Positions 6,574 to 13,501 of a DNA stretch of 14,425 nucleotides are shown here, piece after piece. This DNA comes from CAYXZO01 sp964469505 (lineage in GTDB: Bacteria; Fidelibacterota; UBA8477; JABMPR01): the NCBI GenBank assembly GCA_964469505.1, contig CAYXZO010000057.1, forward strand, positions 1 through 14,425. The letters run 5' to 3'. How positions within the stretch are numbered: position 1 is the first letter of the stretch; each line of letters starts with the position of its first letter. A program made the translations under genes and the position numbers. The notes below the pieces were generated by a model. That model was given only the letters and a program-made list of their open reading frames with translations, searched no databases and had not been told where the DNA came from.

Positions 6574-7827
6574 TTACTCTAAATACACCAGGAAATCACC
6601 TTCATTAAGAACCGTATCGGGAGCCGGGTTCAGGTAGACTTTAACTTTATCATGATCCTCTAAACTGCGGCCAGCCTGATGAAGTTTCTGTTGAATAAAA
6701 GCATCCAGATAATCGCTGGAATCAGCAGAGAGAAAAGCTCCCAGGCCAAGCTGCTTTTCCTCCCGATACACTCCCAGAAGCGTATGGCTGTATTTATCAT
6801 AAAAAGCTTTGACTGCCTCTCCATAAGTCTTACCCCGCCACTCAGCGGGTAAAGGTTTAGCTTTTAGTCTGGAACGGACGCCCTTGACCAACTCACCCAA
6901 GAAAACTGGAATTGCCGGCGCCAACATTTGAGCCGCTCCCAAGTACGGGCCAAAATCATCCGAGACCAATATCCCATCAGCCTTGGCGCGACGGGCGGCC
7001 CGGACTTTGTCTACAGAGAGCAGATAAGCATAGACTTTCAATTTGGGCGCCGCGGCTTTTATGGAGTAGGTAGCTAGAATGGTTTTCTCATCAACTTCAG
7101 AGGCTGGATAACGCTGCAAATTTGGTAAGAGAAGGACGGCTTTAGCAGAAGTTAAATTGGCCTTTTCCAGCACGGTATCCTGGGTGTAATCGCCTCTAAC
7201 AAAGGCCAGACGATGTGGTTTATAACGTTCTACTAAAGATAATAACTCGTCTTCGGGCAATTCGTTAACTAGCACTATATGTAACTGTTCATCACCAGCT
7301 TGATCCATTAGGGCCGTCAATAACCGCTCAGCATCATTGTTCCAGCCACAAATAATGTAATGATCTCTCTCATGTACCCTTTCCAAACCTCGACCCTCCC
7401 TAATTTTCCGGGCTACGAAAATAGAGGAAATCGTAGCTGTTACCAAAGAAATCAAACCCATGGAAAGAAACATCAAAACCGCCGCTGCAATCCTAGCCCC
7501 CACGGTCTTGGGAGTAATATCTCCGTAACCCACGGTAGTCATGGTTACCCAGGCCCAATAGAAAGCATCAAAAAGATTGTCAATTTCATTATTGCCCGCG
7601 TTACGCTCCAACAGGTAAAAAACCACCGCGCCACTAATGAGAATAGCCCACAGTATACCCAACAGCAGGAACAGTCCTTCAGCCCGTAAACGAATTATCA
7701 GAGCTTTTACCTGAGAGATAAGACTTTTACGCAAAGGAGCCGTTCTCCAGTAATCTGAAGGAGGTTGATCCCCTTCCGTTAAACCAGCCATTAAACAAAC
7801 CCTTAGTAGATAGCGGTTTGGATTCAA
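6574..7827 (-). CDS. Two-TM potassium channel with RCK (TrkA-N/TrkA-C) domains
   Basis: A MthK-like channel subunit (417 residues from TTG 7827). TM1 is LFLLLGILWAILISGAVVFY (52-71), the pore helix and selectivity filter are TMTTVGYGD (95-103), and TM2 runs about 112-138. The cytoplasmic RCK domain starts at DHYIICGWNNDAE (155-167) and is followed by a C-terminal RCK_C-like lobe from about 305. The nucleotide loop reads CGWNND rather than GxGxxG, so NAD binding at this site is doubtful; calcium-gated RCK channels also depart from that motif. The start could be TTG 7827 (AGGA 4 bases upstream) or ATG 7791 (AAGGG 8 bases upstream, giving 405 residues). I favour ATG 7791 because of spacing and because the first 12 residues add nothing conserved. 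The channel should form a tetramer that passes K+ across the cytoplasmic membrane. It is the first gene of an operon with the cNMP-binding protein. Confidence 0.93.
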   Translation of the reverse strand: MNPNRYLLRVCLMAGLTEGDQPPSDYWRTAPLRKSLISQVKALIIRLRAEGLFLLLGILWAILISGAVVFYLLERNAGNNEIDNLFDAFYWAWVTMTTVGYGDITPKTVGARIAAAVLMFLSMGLISLVTATISSIFVARKIREGRGLERVHERDHYIICGWNNDAERLLTALMDQAGDEQLHIVLVNELPEDELLSLVERYKPHRLAFVRGDYTQDTVLEKANLTSAKAVLLLPNLQRYPASEVDEKTILATYSIKAAAPKLKVYAYLLSVDKVRAARRAKADGILVSDDFGPYLGAAQMLAPAIPVFLGELVKGVRSRLKAKPLPAEWRGKTYGEAVKAFYDKYSHTLLGVYREEKQLGLGAFLSADSSDYLDAFIQQKLHQAGRSLEDHDKVKVYLNPAPDTVLNEGDFLVYLE

Positions 7828-7869
7828 AAAATCCTGGAATACCCATCATTGAGCTCACTCGTTTCCCGC

Positions 7870-7897
7870 TCCATAATCGCTTGTAGTTGGTTGCCAA
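7870..7897 (-). promoter_or_regulatory. Possible promoter of the potassium-channel operon
   Basis: Leftward TTGGCA (7897-7892), a 16-base spacer and TATGGA (7875-7870), upstream of the channel gene in the divergent gap shared with the radical SAM gene. The -35 is a good match and the -10 is poor. An adjacent small inverted repeat, GTTGG/CCAAC (7886-7898), overlaps the -35. Confidence 0.25.
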
Positions 7898-8023
7898 CGG
7901 CCCAACAAAAAAACTCTTCCGCGTCTGGCAAAGGTAATAAAAGGAAAAGGTAAATGGGCAGTTATTTAATCCCTGCGAAAGAGCTATTTTTTATGCCTGA
8001 TGCATCATTGATGAGGGTGAAAT

Positions 8024-9412
8024 TTGGCTTCTGGACACACAGACAAAAAGCCCTATTTATTGTTGATAAATCCATGGGTAACTGATTTTGCCGCCTATGA
8101 TTTGTGGTCAAAACCTTTAGGGCTTCTGTATCTAGCCGATTACCTCCGGACAGCAAATTTCCGGATAGATCTAATCGACTGTATGGATCGCAACCACCCA
8201 GCAACTAAATCTTTAATGAAATCGAACTGGTTTAAAGCCGATGGTAGGGGACACTACCCTAAAGAAATATTAGATAAGCCTGATTTACTCCGAAAGATTC
8301 CCCGGCGTTGGGGGCGGTATGGATTGCCACTGGAAGCTTTCAAAAAAGAATTAAGCCAACGGCCGAAACCTGACGCGATTCTATTTACCTCCATAATGAC
8401 CTACTGGTACCCTGGTTTATTTGAAGCTATTAGACTCGTGAAGGAACATTGGCCGCAGGTCCCTGTTATTGTAGGGGGCATTTATGCCACTCTTTTCCCG
8501 GAGCATGCTCGGAAATACAGTGGTGCTGACAAAATCATCACCGGGTATGGAGAATTCTCCATACTGAGGGCCCTCTCTGAGCTGGGCATACGAATACCTG
8601 GGGTGGCCCCTGATCCTCGAACCCACTTTATGTCGGGATCTCCGGCGTGGGACTTATACTCAAAATTAGATTACTTGGTAATATTAACTTCCCGCGGTTG
8701 CCCATATAGTTGCTCTTTTTGCGCCACCAAATTTTTAAACCCTCAATTCAAGCAGCGACCTTGGGAACAGGTAATGGACGAGATACGCCGGAATCAAGAG
8801 CTATTCGGATATCGACATCTGGTTTTTTACGATGACGCCCTGTTCATTAATCGAGAACGTCACATTTTACCGCTGCTACGCGCGCTAGCCAAGCTTCAGC
8901 CTCCCTTACAACTCCATACACCCAACGGTCTCTTCGCGAGATTCATCAACCAGGAGTTAGCAGAAGCTTTGGTGGCAGCTGGAGCTGAAACTATCCGGCT
9001 AAGCCTGGAGACAACCGATAAAAAATTCCTAAAAAAGATTTCGAATAAGGTTAATGAGAATGAATTCCTTAGGGCCTTAAAAAACTTGGAAAGGGCAGGT
9101 TATCCCCGCTGGAAGGTGGAAACATATCTAATTGTCGGTCTCCCGGGCCAAACTCCCCAACAAGTGGAAGAAGCAATCAAGTTTGTTCACAACGTTGGGG
9201 CGAGAGTCAGACTGGCGGTTTTTTCTCCTCTTCCCGGTACTCCAGAATGGGAAATTACTCGAAATACACTCAATTGGCCGAAAGACGTTGATCCTCTATT
9301 AACCAACAATTCCATCTTCCCTTTAGCAAATGCCAATTTCAGCTGGGAGGACCTCCAGGAATTAAAGCTGCTTGTCAACCGGGGGAACCACTCACTTGAA
9401 CAATCAATTTAA
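8024..9412 (+). CDS. B12-binding-type radical SAM protein, function unknown
   Basis: A 462-residue cytoplasmic enzyme. The N-terminal Rossmann-like domain of the B12-binding superfamily (10-185) opens with YLLLINPWVTDF and contains PLGLLYLADYLR and a VIVGGIYATLFPEHA strand-loop. It lacks the DxHxxG motif that ligates cobalamin, so it may bind B12 in another mode or not at all. The radical SAM core has the 4Fe-4S motif CPYSCSFC with Cys226, Cys230 and Cys233. It is followed by DDALF, an ETIRLSLET segment and VETYLIVGLPGQT, which are the usual later strands of the barrel. A linker including HYPKEILDKPDLL and RRWGRYGLP (77-102) recalls a group of uncharacterised anaerobe radical SAM proteins. 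The start TTG 8024 is chosen because a TGA precedes it in frame at 8018 and GAGGGTG lies 4-6 bases upstream. It is the only rightward gene of the dense region and converges on the GAF/Fis regulator. The chemistry is unknown; methylation or a complex rearrangement is possible. Confidence 0.88.
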   Translation: MASGHTDKKPYLLLINPWVTDFAAYDLWSKPLGLLYLADYLRTANFRIDLIDCMDRNHPATKSLMKSNWFKADGRGHYPKEILDKPDLLRKIPRRWGRYGLPLEAFKKELSQRPKPDAILFTSIMTYWYPGLFEAIRLVKEHWPQVPVIVGGIYATLFPEHARKYSGADKIITGYGEFSILRALSELGIRIPGVAPDPRTHFMSGSPAWDLYSKLDYLVILTSRGCPYSCSFCATKFLNPQFKQRPWEQVMDEIRRNQELFGYRHLVFYDDALFINRERHILPLLRALAKLQPPLQLHTPNGLFARFINQELAEALVAAGAETIRLSLETTDKKFLKKISNKVNENEFLRALKNLERAGYPRWKVETYLIVGLPGQTPQQVEEAIKFVHNVGARVRLAVFSPLPGTPEWEITRNTLNWPKDVDPLLTNNSIFPLANANFSWEDLQELKLLVNRGNHSLEQSI

Positions 9413-9521
9413 CAGCGGGACAAATTGCGCCTGCCCATCGGGAAACTAAAAAGCTAAAACAATTTTCACGGGTGATGGAGGAGGTTACGACAGTAAAAAC
9501 TTAATATAGACCTTAGGCTAA

Positions 9522-10913
9522 TCACTCCAGCTCTGGTAGATATTTATACAAAGTTTGTCGGGAAATCCCCAGTAATCGTGCCACCGCAACTTTTCGGCCA
9601 CCACAGATCTCAATTGCTCGCTGTATCATTTGATTTTTTATCTGTTGTAGTTCTCTGAATGTGGTCGGCATGGAAATTACCGGGGCATCAGTAAGAAACT
9701 CAGCCCGGTGAAAATGGCCCGGTTGCAAAATCCGCTCTAAAGCGCTCAGAGCTTCCAAAGCGCGCTTTATTAAGTCTTCCAGTTCATCTATGTCAGCCCG
9801 CCATTGCCGTACCACAAGAAAGTTCAAAGCTTCCCGTGACAAAACCACGTCCTGACGATTCATTTGATTGGCGTAATAACGGAAAATCAGGCGTATCACT
9901 AAGGCCAAATCCCTGGGGCGACCCATGAGAGGTGGCAATTCAAGTATGTGATTATTAGCTAGAGCTGCCAACCCTGCCTGCTTCAATATTACCCGACCGC
10001 TATCGTAATTGGTTTTCAAAGCCAATAGAAAGCGCAAGTCTAAATCACTATGCCCCTTATCAACTTCTAGATCACCTTTAAGGAACGCAGCTAGGTGTCC
10101 GAGCTGGGAGCGTTGCAATTTATGAAGATTCTCAAGCATCACGGTAGCATACCGGGTTACCCCATAGTTATTGCGTAAGTACGCTGTCAGCCGTTTGAAT
10201 TGACGTGGGAGGTCTGGGAAACGTCGGCTTATTTCCACTGAGTCCAATACGATGAAAGGTTCTGCGGCCCGGGGACTAATGCTCGTTAAATAACGTCCAA
10301 AAGTCCGATGACCAGCGCCTCTGGGACCTATAAGGAAAATAGGTTTGTTGGTATAGGCTAATTTCTCAAGTTGCAGAAGAACTTTTTTCAACGGCTTAGA
10401 GACCTGGGCCATCTTTACTTCACTTAAAGGGGGCAGGGGATGTGTATTAGCAGGAGACTGTTTTTCAAGCATTTCTAAAAAGATTAAAAAATGGGCTAAT
10501 ATGAACCCAGTGGTTCTAGCCAATGGCTCCACCAAGCGACGGTCTGCGGCTGAAAAAGGCTCCTCAGACATTTTTTTGCCCAAAAGAATCAAGGCGATAG
10601 TTTGTCGTTGATAGGGCAACGGGATAATACAATCTACACCCCACTGGCGGAATTCTCGCTCCTGCCGAGGAGTTAGCCCCTCGCGGGGAAAGTCAATCTC
10701 TGGTGGCAGTGGAAGTCCCCGATTATATCCCACAAAAGTGCCTGCCTTGCGATGATAACGAATCACTAATGCGCCCCGGCTGACGCCAAGAGCACCCATA
10801 AAAATCTGTAGCAACGTCTCATAAAACTCCCCCGCTGAGCTTACGGTCAAGGGTAAATCGGACAATTCCTCAATGCTACGAAGGATCAGTGTTAAACGGG
10901 GGTCCGCCTTCAT
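9522..10913 (-). CDS. GAF - degenerate AAA+ - Fis-type HTH transcription regulator
   Basis: A 463-residue protein with the architecture of an NtrC-family activator but a degenerate core. A GAF-like sensor covers about 20-150, including a DCIIPLPYQRQTIALILLG strand pair. The AAA+ region is about 170-390. Walker A is GPRGAGHRT (196-204), with His where the essential Lys belongs. Walker B is TVMLEN (257-262) instead of a DE pair, and no GAFTGA loop is present. The later AAA+ landmarks ELPPLMGRPRDLALVIR (325-341) and LVVRQWRADIDELEDLIKRAL (366-386) remain recognisable. A Fis-type helix-turn-helix (421-461) ends with GGRKVAVARLLGISRQTLYKYL. It therefore cannot be a normal sigma-54 activator; ATP hydrolysis and sigma-54 contact are both unlikely. 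It is probably a DNA-binding regulator that has repurposed the fold. The start ATG overlaps the STAS stop as ATGA, so it is translationally coupled to the kinase/STAS pair. Confidence 0.85.
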   Translation of the reverse strand: MKADPRLTLILRSIEELSDLPLTVSSAGEFYETLLQIFMGALGVSRGALVIRYHRKAGTFVGYNRGLPLPPEIDFPREGLTPRQEREFRQWGVDCIIPLPYQRQTIALILLGKKMSEEPFSAADRRLVEPLARTTGFILAHFLIFLEMLEKQSPANTHPLPPLSEVKMAQVSKPLKKVLLQLEKLAYTNKPIFLIGPRGAGHRTFGRYLTSISPRAAEPFIVLDSVEISRRFPDLPRQFKRLTAYLRNNYGVTRYATVMLENLHKLQRSQLGHLAAFLKGDLEVDKGHSDLDLRFLLALKTNYDSGRVILKQAGLAALANNHILELPPLMGRPRDLALVIRLIFRYYANQMNRQDVVLSREALNFLVVRQWRADIDELEDLIKRALEALSALERILQPGHFHRAEFLTDAPVISMPTTFRELQQIKNQMIQRAIEICGGRKVAVARLLGISRQTLYKYLPELE

Positions 10914-11263
10914 ACATTCCCCCCGAAATAGGTCAGAGCTTCGGCTTCCGTATCAAAAATCTGAATGAAACTAGTTATTCCCGTTGCCCGCAGGGCTTCT
11001 TTTGTCAGACCGTCCATCTGACAAAAAGCTATTTTTTTTCCGTCCTTTTTCCGCCTATCCAGGATTTCGAAAAAAATGGAGATCAGCAAACTACCAATTT
11101 CTCCAGCCTCCAGGTTAAGTATTAAAGGAATCTCCGGAGCAGCGTAATTCTCCAACAGAATAGCGCGTAATTCTCTTACTTGTAATCGGGGCAAATAACC
11201 GTAAACTTTAATGACAATAACGCCGTTTACTTCGCGGATACTGAACGCTCGGCTTCTCACCAC
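10910..11263 (-). CDS. STAS-domain protein (anti-anti-sigma factor-like, divergent)
   Basis: A 117-residue single STAS domain aligning along its length with SpoIIAA/RsbV. The segments are VNGVIVIKVYGYL, IPLILNLEAGE and KKIAFCQMDGLTKEALRATG, ending in the STAS helix DTEAEALTYFG. In SpoIIAA the phosphorylated serine lies in an Asp-Ser-Ser-Gly-Leu motif. Here the equivalent stretch is IGSLLISIF with Ser58 kept, but the Asp is replaced by Gly and the following Ser-Gly-Leu by Leu-Leu-Ile. Phosphorylation is possible but not assured. The start is GTG 11263 (a second GTG follows immediately), with GGAGG about 4 bases before it. The gene overlaps the upstream kinase gene by 7 bases and the regulator gene by 4. 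Its expected role is to bind and be phosphorylated by the kinase; the partner it releases is unknown, perhaps the downstream regulator. Confidence 0.85.
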   Translation of the reverse strand: MVRSRAFSIREVNGVIVIKVYGYLPRLQVRELRAILLENYAAPEIPLILNLEAGEIGSLLISIFFEILDRRKKDGKKIAFCQMDGLTKEALRATGITSFIQIFDTEAEALTYFGGNV

Positions 11264-11661
11264 GGCCTCCTTATGCTTTTTGAAATAGTTATGGCTAGCC
11301 CGGGGTGAGACTCTTCAATAATGAGATGATCCACCATTGCTCGAGCCATTTGTAGACCGTGTCCCCTGAAAGGAGCTGAAGGCCTTTTCCTCTTTTTCCA
11401 CCCTATTCCGCGATCGATTACCCGGAGAGTTATTTGTTCTCCTTGGGCTTCGAAAACAAGCCAAACCTGCCTATCTGGGGCCTCACTGTGTTCGTAAGCA
11501 TTTAGCGCTAACTCCATCAACGCAATATGCAGGGCTCGGTAATTGATCTCGTCCAACCCCACCTCCATGGCAAAAGCCTTAAAAGCTTCGGTAATACGCT
11601 CCTCAAAACCCTCATTAAAGGGAACAGCCAACTTCATTCTCCTCGGTTTCACAATTTGCAT
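11257..11661 (-). CDS. Anti-sigma-factor-like serine kinase (HATPase_c, SpoIIAB/RsbW type)
   Basis: A 134-residue single GHKL ATPase domain. The N box is ALMELALNAYEHS (47-59) with Glu50, Asn54 and His58; the G1 box is VIDRGIGW (81-88); the G2 box is RGHGLQMARAMVD (99-111). All ATP and magnesium contacts of the RsbW/SpoIIAB class look intact. Such kinases phosphorylate a STAS partner on serine and sequester a target when the STAS protein is phosphorylated. The start ATG 11661 follows a perfect inverted repeat 10 bases upstream. No good ribosome site is present (only AAAAAG), so the transcript may be nearly leaderless. It is the first gene of the three-gene operon. No sigma factor or PP2C phosphatase gene occurs in the window, so the usual target and phosphatase are absent locally. 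Confidence 0.87.
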   Translation of the reverse strand: MQIVKPRRMKLAVPFNEGFEERITEAFKAFAMEVGLDEINYRALHIALMELALNAYEHSEAPDRQVWLVFEAQGEQITLRVIDRGIGWKKRKRPSAPFRGHGLQMARAMVDHLIIEESHPGLAITISKSIRRPW

Positions 11662-11670
11662 CTTTTTGGA

Positions 11671-11693
11671 TAGTGTAAAATATTTTTACACTA
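11671..11693. promoter_or_regulatory. Perfect inverted repeat, likely operator of the kinase/STAS/regulator operon
   Basis: Arms TAGTGTAAAA (11671-11680) and TTTTACACTA (11684-11693) are perfect reverse complements with a 3-base spacer. The repeat lies immediately before the kinase start codon (ATG 11661-11659). On the minus strand it overlaps a candidate promoter: TTGTAA (11700-11695), 17 bases, TACACT (11677-11672). A bound regulator would occlude the promoter. The candidate regulator is the Fis-type protein of the same operon, but the dyad matches no well-known box that I can name with confidence. Confidence 0.6.
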
Positions 11694-11754
11694 TTTACAA
11701 GAGCAATATGGTAAGGCGTTAATCAATTTAACACCGTTCTACATATAGTTTTAA

Positions 11755-11779
11755 ACTAAGTGAGACTGTGGAGCTTAGT
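11755..11779 (-). terminator. Weak hairpin at the rhomboid stop codon
   Basis: ACTAAG (11755-11760) and CTTAGT (11774-11779) pair across a 13-base loop around the rhomboid TAA (11775-11777). Read leftward, the stem is followed by TTAAAACTATAT, a poor T-run. It is a weak candidate for the end of the recO/rhomboid transcript. Confidence 0.3.
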
Positions 11780-12635
11780 CGTCTCGGTGTTGAGAAAGCT
11801 TCTGGGACAAGTACCATAGCCGCTGGCGTTCAGTAAAGGAAAGCCCATCATAACCGACGCGGCTGATTTTATCCAGTAAAGCATCCAGCTCCCGCCGCAT
11901 TTCAAGTTCTGAGGAAGAATGAAAAAATCCCCGTTGAGAAGAATGGGAGCGCAGACGGCGCCAGGCATTCTGTATTTTAGACCAGGAAAGGTCCAAACCA
12001 CGATATTTGCCTCCCCGGCGTAAATAAAACCAGGCTACGACTAATCCGCCTAGATGAGTAACGTGCGCTACTCCATCCCGCTGTCCCACAGAGAAAAAGG
12101 TCAGCAGCCCCATGAAAATCACCAGATATTTAACGCGGATAGGGAAGAAGAAATACAGGTAAACAAGTCGATTGGGGTAAGTAAGAGCATAAGCTAAGAG
12201 AATCCCGTACACTGCACCGCTTGCCCCAATGATTGAAGGAGAAAAGCTCTGATTACCCAGCAGCACATTGAGGTAGTAAGGAACGACTGAAAAGAAACCG
12301 GCCCCCACCCCAGTGACAAAATAAAAACGAACAAATTCCCGCGTCCCCCAGAGCCTTTCTAACTCGTTTCCAAACATCCACAGAACAAACATGTTCATGA
12401 ATAGATGCCAGAAACCACCATGCAGAAATAGATAAGTAAATGGCTGCCAGATTCTGAGTTTTAAAAAGACGGCCGAGGGATCCAGGGCAAACCAGGTAAT
12501 CCAAAATCGCATGGGAATTAACACCATGAAGAAAAAGACTATCACATTAGCGATGATAATCTTCTTCAAGCCGGAGCTTATATCTCCGCCAAAAGAGAAA
12601 ATTGGACGGGGCTCGTATCGGTAGTAGGGATTCAT
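11775..12635 (-). CDS. Rhomboid-family intramembrane serine protease
   Basis: A 286-residue membrane protein of the rhomboid family, which cleaves membrane proteins within the bilayer. It has about six transmembrane segments between residues 23 and 206. Visible are the WQPFTYLFLHGG segment, the HLFMNM motif (77-82), the catalytic Ser139 in GASGAVYG, and the catalytic His191 in AHVTHLGG (His194 also conserved). Beyond residue 210 is a soluble tail ending in ELDALLDKISRVGYDGLSFT and ERQRLWYLSQKLS, a short conserved helical module found on many bacterial rhomboids. The N-terminus (NPYYRYEPRPIF) is short and cytoplasmic. The start ATG 12635 lies 27 bases after the recO stop, so the two are probably co-transcribed. 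Substrates are unknown. All catalytic residues are present, so it is not a pseudo-protease. Confidence 0.93.
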   Translation of the reverse strand: MNPYYRYEPRPIFSFGGDISSGLKKIIIANVIVFFFMVLIPMRFWITWFALDPSAVFLKLRIWQPFTYLFLHGGFWHLFMNMFVLWMFGNELERLWGTREFVRFYFVTGVGAGFFSVVPYYLNVLLGNQSFSPSIIGASGAVYGILLAYALTYPNRLVYLYFFFPIRVKYLVIFMGLLTFFSVGQRDGVAHVTHLGGLVVAWFYLRRGGKYRGLDLSWSKIQNAWRRLRSHSSQRGFFHSSSELEMRRELDALLDKISRVGYDGLSFTERQRLWYLSQKLSQHRDD

Positions 12636-12662
12636 GTCTTAATATCGCCTGGGACCGGTGGG

Positions 12663-13436
12663 CTACAAGGATTCATCTTTTGATTGTTGACGTAACTCTT
12701 CCAGAACCTTCAAACTGCGCATTCGCCGGGTGAGGTCGAGATGGAAATCTGTATAATCCCATAAGAAGCGCCATAGCAAGGTGCGGTCTGATTTTTTTAA
12801 CGATGGAAAAGAATTTTCCCGGCCATTCTCATTATCAAGCTGGCGCATAGCATTTATTACTTGGGGCGACAACTTTATATCCCCGACTTTTCCCGTGGCA
12901 CAACTTGAACACACCACCTCTCCTACCGCTCGTAAATAGATGGCCCTTTCCACAGATTTACCACAACGAGGACAGGTTTGTAAAGCTGGTTTGAAGCCTA
13001 GTAGAGTCAGGAACCGCAGATGGAAACGCCAGTAAAGTCTAGCGGCAGATTCAGTGGGGGAATCCAAACCTGTAAGAGTGTTACGAAGCAGATAATAAAG
13101 CTCAGGGTGGGGAGACGGGTGAGAGACACCTCGATAAATCATTTCCAGCATCAACTGAGCCAATAGCAAACGGTCGAAATTGGCTCGCAATGCAGAGAAA
13201 GTTTTTAATAAGGTACCACTATTGAAAGTATGCAACTCCCGATTCGGTCTATAGTAGTACAAAACCTCCACTTCATGAGTAGGGATGAACAACCCCTTAG
13301 ATTTACTTTTTGCTCGCTGTACTCCTTTAGCAAGCAGGCTAAGGGCTCCTTTTTCAAGCGTGAATAGGTTCACTACCTGGCTGGTTTCTCCTTTACGGAT
13401 CACTCGGAGTACTATGCCTTGGCTTTTAGTTAACAA
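12663..13436 (-). CDS. recO: DNA repair protein RecO
   Basis: A 257-residue RecO, the RecFOR-pathway mediator that anneals DNA and loads RecA onto SSB-coated single strands. The N-terminal OB-fold carries the family opening SQGIVLRVIRKGETSQVVNL (5-24) and GALSLLAKGVQRAKSK. The central helical region begins at DRLLLAQLMLEMIYRG, and HLRFLTLLGFKPAL leads into a zinc-binding cluster of Cys155, Cys158, Cys176 and Cys179. Length and domain order are normal for the family. The start is TTG 13436, with AGGTG about 5 bases upstream; no ATG lies nearby in frame. It sits between a Nudix hydrolase and a rhomboid gene and has no visible regulatory feature of its own. Confidence 0.95.
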   Translation of the reverse strand: MLTKSQGIVLRVIRKGETSQVVNLFTLEKGALSLLAKGVQRAKSKSKGLFIPTHEVEVLYYYRPNRELHTFNSGTLLKTFSALRANFDRLLLAQLMLEMIYRGVSHPSPHPELYYLLRNTLTGLDSPTESAARLYWRFHLRFLTLLGFKPALQTCPRCGKSVERAIYLRAVGEVVCSSCATGKVGDIKLSPQVINAMRQLDNENGRENSFPSLKKSDRTLLWRFLWDYTDFHLDLTRRMRSLKVLEELRQQSKDESL

Positions 13437-13501
13437 TGTACACCTGAATTGGGACCGGCATCAGTCTTGGATATCAGCGGGAGATTCTGCTTAGTTGGTT
13501 T

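Noticed and set aside
8417..8626. Leftward frames antisense to the radical SAM gene (8417-8626 and 9187-9378)
   Set aside because: Shadows of a gene whose conserved motifs lie on the other strand.
9413..9521. Bidirectional terminator expected between the converging radical SAM and regulator genes
   Set aside because: No convincing stem with a T-run was found on either strand in this gap.
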